From the NCBI GenBank assembly GCA_937885645.1, contig CALABJ010000027.1:1-9022 (forward strand): a stretch of DNA of 9,022 bases. Direction: 5' to 3'. The stretch's first letter is position 1; each line of letters starts with the position of its first letter. This stretch comes from RGIG4097 sp937885645 (lineage in GTDB: Bacteria; Bacillota; Clostridia; Christensenellales; CAG-917). The notes beneath the pieces are model-generated. The model was not told where the DNA came from, made no database searches, and worked only from the letters and a program-made list of their open reading frames with translations. The position numbers and the translations under genes are program-made. Shown here piece by piece: positions 4,907 through 9,022 of the stretch.

Positions 4907-6802
4907 TCAGTTCATTTCACCGCTTTCAAGGCGTTGTTTTTCATATTGAAGCATATAAAGGCCGTGATATTTGCCTTTCTTCTTCAACAGTTCATTGTGA
5001 GTGCCTTGCTCCAAGATTTCGCCGTCACCAAGGACGATGATGTTGTCTGCGTGTTGGATAGTGGACAGGCGGTGTGCCACGATGAGCATAGTGCCAACAG
5101 ACATCATCTTTTCAAGTGAGTCTTGGATGAGCTTTTCAGTTTCGGTGTCAATGTTGGCGGTGGCTTCGTCAAGGATCATAACCTCGGGCTTGCGGATCAT
5201 TGTGCGAGCAAAGGAGATGAGTTGGCGTTGACCTGCGGAGAAGTTGTTGCCTCTTTCGCGGACTTCTTCATCAAGGCCGTGGGTCAGCTTGTTGATGAGC
5301 TTGTCTGCGTTGACGTAGGTGCAAGTCTCCATGATTTCCTCATCGGTGAATTCTTCATCACGAAGGACTATGTTGCTTCTGATTGTGCCTGCAAAGAGGA
5401 ACACGTCTTGAAGCATTTGACCGAAGTGCTTTCTAAGAGATGAAATCTTGATGCGGTTGATGTTGATGCCGTCAAGGAGGATTTCACCCTTTTGAATATC
5501 GTAGTTTCTGCAAAGCAGTGAAAGGATTGTGGTCTTGCCACTGCCTGTTGCGCCCACAAATGCCACAGTTTGACCTGCCTCAATCTTGAAGGAAACGTCC
5601 TTCAGCACCCATTGGTCGGGGACGTAGCTGAACCAAACGTTTTTGAACTCGATTTCACCCTTGACTTCGTCAAGTTCGATGGCGTTTTCACAGTCAACCA
5701 CGTCGGGTTGCATATCAAAGATTGAGAAAATCTTTTCGGCAGATGCCATTGATGCTTGCAGTCTGTGGAATTGTTCTGCAAGGGTTTGGATAGGGTTGAA
5801 GAACTTGGAGATGTACATATAAAATGCAACTACAGTGCCACTGGTGATGGCTTGTCCCAAGAACTCACCGCCGTCAATATAGCCCTTGCCACCGAGATAG
5901 AGTAGGCAGAGGACAGATGCGATATAGAGCAAGTAGACGATGGGGCGGAAGACGCCAAAGACGAAGATTTGCTCGTTTTGCGCCCTGTAGAGTTTGTTGT
6001 TTTTTTGGTTGAATTCATCCATCTTCTTTTGTTCCTTTGAGAAGATTTGGATGATCTTCATGCCAGAAAGGTGCTCGCTGAGATAGGTGTTGATGTCGGT
6101 TGTGCCGTCCTTGACACGTCTATATGCCTTGCGTGAGAACTTGCGGAAGAGCACGGTGAAGAGCACGATGAAAGGCACAAAGCACAGCACCATAAGGGTG
6201 AGCATATAGTTGATGCAGAACATTGCAATGAGCACGCCCACGATGACCACCATATTTTGCACCAAGTTGACGAGGACGCTGGTGAAGGTGATTGAGATTG
6301 CGTTGGTGTCGTTGGTGACGCGTGTGACAAGTTTGCCCACGGGGATTGCGTGGAGTTGCGCGTGTGAGAGCGACTCTATGTGGCGGAAGAGGTCTTCACG
6401 AAGTGAAGAAACAATCTTTTGACCGGTCTTTTGAAGAAGAATTGATTGGAAATATTGGCAAGTCAAAGACACGATGAGCACACCTGCATACACACCCACA
6501 GAGATGAAGAGGGATTTCAACTCAAAGTCCCCAACAACCAACTCCTCAATGTATGAAACAATGAGGGGGGAGAGGATTGAGTATGCTATTGAAACAAGCA
6601 TCAAAAATCCTATCAAGATAAAGTTTTTCCAGTAGGGTTTGACATAGACGGCAAGACGGCGGATAAGTTCGCTATCCTTTATCTTGCGGTCAAAACCCAT
6701 TGCCTCTTTTTTGTCTTTGACAAGAACGAAAGCCAAAATGAGGATAGCAGAGATTGTGCCGATGATTGCGCCTACAACCAGCAAGGGATAATACTCACGC
6801 AT
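4907..6802 (-). CDS. ABC exporter half-transporter, catalytic partner (BmrD-like)
   Basis: 631 residues: membrane domain (about 45-345) fused to a nucleotide-binding domain (about 372-631). Walker A GATGSGKTT is at 417-425, Q-loop in GQMLQDVFLF, signature FSAGQ at 521-525, Walker B VMILDE with Asp545 and catalytic Glu546, D-loop ANID, and switch His in VAHRLST. The signature departs from LSGGQ, while Walker B and the catalytic Glu are intact. Its partner shows the reverse, so the two should form a heterodimer with one active and one degenerate ATP site. Residues 6-28 form an additional hydrophobic helix ahead of the usual six, followed by a charged DKKEAMGFDRK segment. ATG at 6802 has AAAGGAGG six bases upstream; an ATG at 6844 lies inside the previous gene without such a site. 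It overlaps the previous gene by 8 bases, so translation is probably coupled. Substrate unknown, probably a drug or lipid. Confidence 0.93.
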   Translation of the reverse strand: MREYYPLLVVGAIIGTISAILILAFVLVKDKKEAMGFDRKIKDSELIRRLAVYVKPYWKNFILIGFLMLVSIAYSILSPLIVSYIEELVVGDFELKSLFISVGVYAGVLIVSLTCQYFQSILLQKTGQKIVSSLREDLFRHIESLSHAQLHAIPVGKLVTRVTNDTNAISITFTSVLVNLVQNMVVIVGVLIAMFCINYMLTLMVLCFVPFIVLFTVLFRKFSRKAYRRVKDGTTDINTYLSEHLSGMKIIQIFSKEQKKMDEFNQKNNKLYRAQNEQIFVFGVFRPIVYLLYIASVLCLLYLGGKGYIDGGEFLGQAITSGTVVAFYMYISKFFNPIQTLAEQFHRLQASMASAEKIFSIFDMQPDVVDCENAIELDEVKGEIEFKNVWFSYVPDQWVLKDVSFKIEAGQTVAFVGATGSGKTTILSLLCRNYDIQKGEILLDGININRIKISSLRKHFGQMLQDVFLFAGTIRSNIVLRDEEFTDEEIMETCTYVNADKLINKLTHGLDEEVRERGNNFSAGQRQLISFARTMIRKPEVMILDEATANIDTETEKLIQDSLEKMMSVGTMLIVAHRLSTIQHADNIIVLGDGEILEQGTHNELLKKKGKYHGLYMLQYEKQRLESGEMN

Positions 6803-8579
6803 AGTTTTCCTCCTTTCTTTCGTCTTCAAGGCGTTGGAGTTCAACAGCCTTGCGGTATTCTTCGCAACGGTCGTAAAGCTCTTCGTGAGAGCCTACGTCA
6901 AGGACCTTGCCGTCATCAACAAACACGATTTTGTCCATATTTTGGATGGTGGACACACGGTGTGCAATGAGGATTGTGGTCTTGCCTTTGCGGAGGGTTT
7001 CAAGGTTTGAAAGTATTGTTTTTTCTGTGTTGGTGTCAACTGCGGACACGCTGTCGTCAAGGATGAGGATAGGAGCGTCCTTCACCAGTGCGCGGGCGAT
7101 AGAAATACGTTGTTTTTGTCCGCCGGACACTGTGACGCCTCTTTCACCAAGGACTGTGTGATATTGAAGAGGGAATTCAACGATATCACCGTCAACACCT
7201 GCATAGATTGCGCTTTGTTTGACTCCTTCGGCGTCAAGTTCATCAAGAGAGAAAGCAATATTGTTCTCAATGGTGTCGCTGAAGAGGAAGTTGTCCTGAG
7301 GCACGTATGAACAGCATTCACGCACTCTTGCAATAGGGATTTTGTTGACGTCGTATCCGTCAATGAAGAGAGTGCCATCGGGCACGTTATATACGCGTAA
7401 TATAAGGTCAACAATGGTGGTTTTGCCAGCACCCGTCTTGCCGATGATGCCAACACTTTCACCTGCGTTTATCTTGAAGGAAACGTCGGTGAGGGCAGCA
7501 TAGTCGCCGTCAGGGTAAGTGAAAGTCAAGTTTTTGAACTCGATGTCGCCCTTCAACACCTCGACGTCCTCAACGTCTTTGCGGTCCTTGACCTCAGGCT
7601 CTGCATCAAGCAGTTTGTTGATACGTTTCAGCGATGCCTTGCCCATGGAGTGTTGCTCGATGAGTTGTGACACTGCCATGACAGGCCAGACGATAGAGTT
7701 GAAATAGCCGATGAATTGGACAAGTTGACCTGCGTTGAAAGTGCCTTTATACACAAGATAACCGCCGTAGCCCAAGATGATGCAGATGACGGACTCGATG
7801 AACAAAGTGACAAAGATATGCAGAGCCATAGATGCCTTTGTGTATGCCACGTTGGCGTCCTCGTTGTGCTTGTTCAACTTTCTGAAAGCCCACAGCTCCT
7901 TGAATTCCTTGACAAAGGCCTTGATGACTGCGATGCCAGAGAAGCTTTCTTGTGAGAAGTCGGAGAGGGAAGAGAAAGCCGCTTGACGCTCGTCCCACTT
8001 TTTGGTCATATACTTGCCCACGATGAGGGAGATTGCCAGCATAAAGGCCATAGGCACAAGGGATAGCACCAAAAGGAGCCAGTTCATATCTGCCATCTTG
8101 TAGACGGCAAGTCCCCCAAGGAAGAGAGCGTCGCTGAGCATAAGCACGCCCCAACCGAAGCACTCGTGTATGGTCTCAATATCGTTGGTGAACAGTGACA
8201 TCAAGTCACCCACCTTGTTCACTTGATAATAAGATTGAGAGAGTGTCTTTGCATGAGCAAACATAGTTGCGCGCAAATTCTTCTCCATACGGGTTGCGGA
8301 GCCAAAGAAGAACATACGCCAAGCAAAACGTCCTACAACCATGACCGCTATGACAATGAGGAGGGGACGGCAAATGTGGTCCAACAAAAAGTCGATGTTG
8401 AAGTCATACATCACACCGTCTTTCAGCACTTGACCGTCATTTATGCCGTTGATCACCATGCCATAGAGTTCGGGCACTTCCAGTTGGAAATAGTCCACTA
8501 TGACCAGTGTGACAAGACCAAGGAGCAAAGCCCAACCATATTTCAGGTAATATTTGTTTATGTGTTTGCCAAAAATCAT
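6795..8579 (-). CDS. ABC exporter half-transporter, degenerate-site partner (BmrC-like)
   Basis: 594 residues: six-helix membrane domain (about 14-310) followed by a nucleotide-binding domain (about 340-594). Walker A GKTGAGKTT is at 380-388, Q-loop in SYVPQDNFLF, signature VSGGQ at 484-488, Walker B LILDD with Asp508 followed by Asp509 where a catalytic Glu is usual, D-loop SAVD, and switch His in IAHRVST. Asp in place of Glu marks the degenerate half of heterodimeric exporters such as TM287 and BmrC. The good signature here completes the active site built on the partner's Walker motifs. ATG at 8579 is preceded by AAGAGG six bases upstream. It is the first gene of the operon, with a dyad and possible promoter just ahead. 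In this family such pairs export drugs, peptides or lipids; the substrate cannot be read from sequence. Confidence 0.93.
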   Translation of the reverse strand: MIFGKHINKYYLKYGWALLLGLVTLVIVDYFQLEVPELYGMVINGINDGQVLKDGVMYDFNIDFLLDHICRPLLIVIAVMVVGRFAWRMFFFGSATRMEKNLRATMFAHAKTLSQSYYQVNKVGDLMSLFTNDIETIHECFGWGVLMLSDALFLGGLAVYKMADMNWLLLVLSLVPMAFMLAISLIVGKYMTKKWDERQAAFSSLSDFSQESFSGIAVIKAFVKEFKELWAFRKLNKHNEDANVAYTKASMALHIFVTLFIESVICIILGYGGYLVYKGTFNAGQLVQFIGYFNSIVWPVMAVSQLIEQHSMGKASLKRINKLLDAEPEVKDRKDVEDVEVLKGDIEFKNLTFTYPDGDYAALTDVSFKINAGESVGIIGKTGAGKTTIVDLILRVYNVPDGTLFIDGYDVNKIPIARVRECCSYVPQDNFLFSDTIENNIAFSLDELDAEGVKQSAIYAGVDGDIVEFPLQYHTVLGERGVTVSGGQKQRISIARALVKDAPILILDDSVSAVDTNTEKTILSNLETLRKGKTTILIAHRVSTIQNMDKIVFVDDGKVLDVGSHEELYDRCEEYRKAVELQRLEDERKEENYA

Positions 8580-8589
8580 AAAAACCTCT

Positions 8590-8606
8590 TGTTATCTATG
8601 ATAACA
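8590..8606. promoter_or_regulatory. 17-bp dyad upstream of the ABC operon (operator candidate)
   Basis: TGTTATC-TAT-GATAACA is a perfect 7-bp inverted repeat with a 3-base centre. Its left end touches the ribosome-binding AAGAGG (8585-8590), and it overlaps the possible -10 box. A repressor bound here would shut off the exporter. The binder is unknown; no regulator gene adjoins the operon in the window. Confidence 0.45.
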
Positions 8607-8625
8607 TTATTCCGCCAAAAAGCAA
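8598..8625 (-). promoter_or_regulatory. Possible promoter of the ABC exporter operon
   Basis: On the minus strand, TTGCTT (8620-8625), a 16-base spacer and TATCAT (8598-8603, five of six to consensus). The -35 is poor. It would give a leader of about 12 bases containing the ribosome site. Confidence 0.3.
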
Positions 8626-8650
8626 CAAAAAAGCCCCCGCAAAAGGGCAG

Positions 8651-8679
8651 AAAAATAGTTTTTTTTACGAACTATTTTT
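8651..8679. terminator. AT-rich hairpin (terminator-like)
   Basis: AAAAATAGTT (8651-8660) pairs perfectly with AACTATTTTT (8670-8679) around a 9-base loop. With A-runs before and T-runs after, it resembles an intrinsic terminator, but only two of the ten pairs are G-C or flank one, so it is weak. No gene in the window obviously ends here. Confidence 0.35.
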
Positions 8680-8754
8680 TCGGGAAAATCCACAAAACAA
8701 GCAGATTAACACACCCAAGCCCACATTTAATAGATCAAGTTTATAAAAATCAAA

Positions 8755-8779
8755 AACGCTCTAGAGGAGCGTTGTTTTT
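8755..8779. terminator. Hairpin with T-runs on both strands (bidirectional terminator or attenuator)
   Basis: AACGCTC (8755-8761) and GAGCGTT (8767-8773) form a 7-bp stem with a 5-base loop. On the plus strand GTTTTT follows; on the minus strand TTTGATTTTT follows. It sits between divergent genes where no gene ends, so a role as a leader attenuator is as likely as plain termination. Confidence 0.5.
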
Positions 8780-8802
8780 ATGCTAAAAAGTTTTTGGCAC
8801 AT
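8761..8802 (-). CDS. Possible 13-residue leader peptide ahead of the ABC operon
   Basis: The minus-strand frame ATG TGC CAA ... CTC CTC TAG encodes MCQKLFSIKTTLL. Its last codons and its TAG run into the 8755-8773 hairpin, the arrangement used in ribosome-mediated attenuation. In B. subtilis the bmrCD exporter genes are controlled through the bmrB leader, so the idea fits the context. Against it, no good ribosome site precedes the ATG, and the only upstream promoter fragment is a TTGACC (8834-8839) without a matching -10. Confidence 0.2.
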   Translation of the reverse strand: MCQKLFSIKTTLL

Positions 8803-8806
8803 AATC

Positions 8807-8836
8807 TTGATTTTTCGCAATTTCGTGGTGTATGGT
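8807..8836 (+). promoter_or_regulatory. Possible promoter of the plus-strand gene at 8886
   Basis: TTGATT (8807-8812), an 18-base spacer and TATGGT (8831-8836), each four of six to consensus. It would give a leader of about 43 bases. The match is weak. Confidence 0.25.
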
Positions 8837-8885
8837 CAAAATGCCAACGCGCGACGGCAAAATTTTAAAGAAAAGAGGTTAAAAT

Positions 8886-9022
8886 ATGAATCAAGAATTC
8901 AAATTTAATGAGTCCAAAGGGCTCAATACAAAAAATATTAAAGTAGCAACCGCAACCGAATCAGCTTGCGGTCAATCTCGCCTTATCGATATCGAGTTGC
9001 TTCCTATCGAAAAACCAATTTT
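8886..9022 (+). CDS. Unrecognised protein, N-terminal 45 residues only
   Basis: The only plus-strand gene; it runs off the right edge. ATG at 8886 is preceded by AAAGAGGT about eight bases upstream. The visible part begins MNQEFKFNESKGLN and ends in IDIELLPIEKPI. It is polar, has no signal peptide and no membrane helix, and one Cys (residue 28). I do not recognise the family. A strong ribosome site and an open frame to the edge argue that it is real. It is divergent from the ABC exporter operon, so a functional link is possible but not shown. Confidence 0.65.
   Translation, partial: MNQEFKFNESKGLNTKNIKVATATESACGQSRLIDIELLPIEKPI

Larger units (their letters stand above)
8580..8885. other. Divergent spacer rich in hairpins
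   Basis: This 306-base region separates the ABC operon (minus) from the gene at 8886 (plus). It holds a dyad, a possible promoter for each side, three hairpins and a possible 13-codon leader on the minus strand, listed separately. A small hairpin GCCC/GGGC (8633-8648), followed on the minus strand by six T, is the third. I see no other gene, tRNA or known riboswitch. Confidence 0.6.

Noticed and set aside
4907..6844. ATG at 6844 as start of the second ABC gene
   Set aside because: ATG at 6802 has AAAGGAGG at ideal distance; the upstream segment is the other reading of the first ABC gene's C-terminus.
8223..8786. Plus-strand frame of 187 codons
   Set aside because: Most of it is antisense to the first ABC gene; the tail is low-complexity spacer.
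8780..8908. Plus-strand frame of 42 codons starting at the hairpin
   Set aside because: No ribosome site, and it overlaps the better-supported gene at 8886 in another frame.
1..9022. CRISPR arrays, tRNA or rRNA genes, insertion sequences, attachment sites
   Set aside because: I found no regularly spaced short repeats, no cloverleaf-like or rRNA sequence, no transposase or integrase frame, and no terminal inverted repeats.

Overview
The window looks like a piece of a chromosome from an uncultured, probably gut-type Bacillota/Clostridia bacterium. The evidence is moderate base composition with AT-rich spacers, strong AGGAGG-type ribosome sites, a BmrCD-like ABC exporter pair and a YunG-like protein. 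This placement is inference; no rRNA or other phylogenetic marker is present. Almost everything is on the minus strand, so read it from right to left. One truncated plus-strand gene starts at 8886.

Right part (8579 down to 4907): an operon of two overlapping ABC exporter half-transporter genes. Their nucleotide-binding motifs are degenerate in a complementary way, as in heterodimeric multidrug exporters such as BmrC/BmrD and TM287/288. A good intrinsic terminator closes the operon (4873-4899). The divergent spacer (8580-8885) holds several hairpins, a dyad just ahead of the first gene, and a possible short leader peptide.

Middle (4687-4244): a lone 147-residue YunG-like protein with a Cys/His/Asp pattern, function unknown.

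Left part (3963 down to the window edge): an operon of an Lrp/AsnC-type regulator, the soluble NAD(H)-binding domain I of proton-translocating transhydrogenase as a separate protein, and a large membrane subunit. The regulator has a well-formed promoter whose spacer is filled by a perfect 14-bp palindrome. Transhydrogenase couples hydride transfer between NAD(H) and NADP(H) to proton movement.

The most unusual object is the large transhydrogenase subunit (2176 to beyond position 1). It fuses the alpha membrane segment to the beta subunit through an extra helix, and it carries two copies of the NADP(H)-binding domain III in tandem, 188 codons apart. Over the 87 residues visible in both copies the protein is identical, while the DNA differs at 12 positions, all synonymous. 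In the complete first copy, the Lys-Arg pair that binds the NADP 2'-phosphate in E. coli PntB is replaced by Asn-Tyr. A transhydrogenase protomer with two domain III units, one perhaps altered in nucleotide preference, is the best candidate here for an undescribed system.
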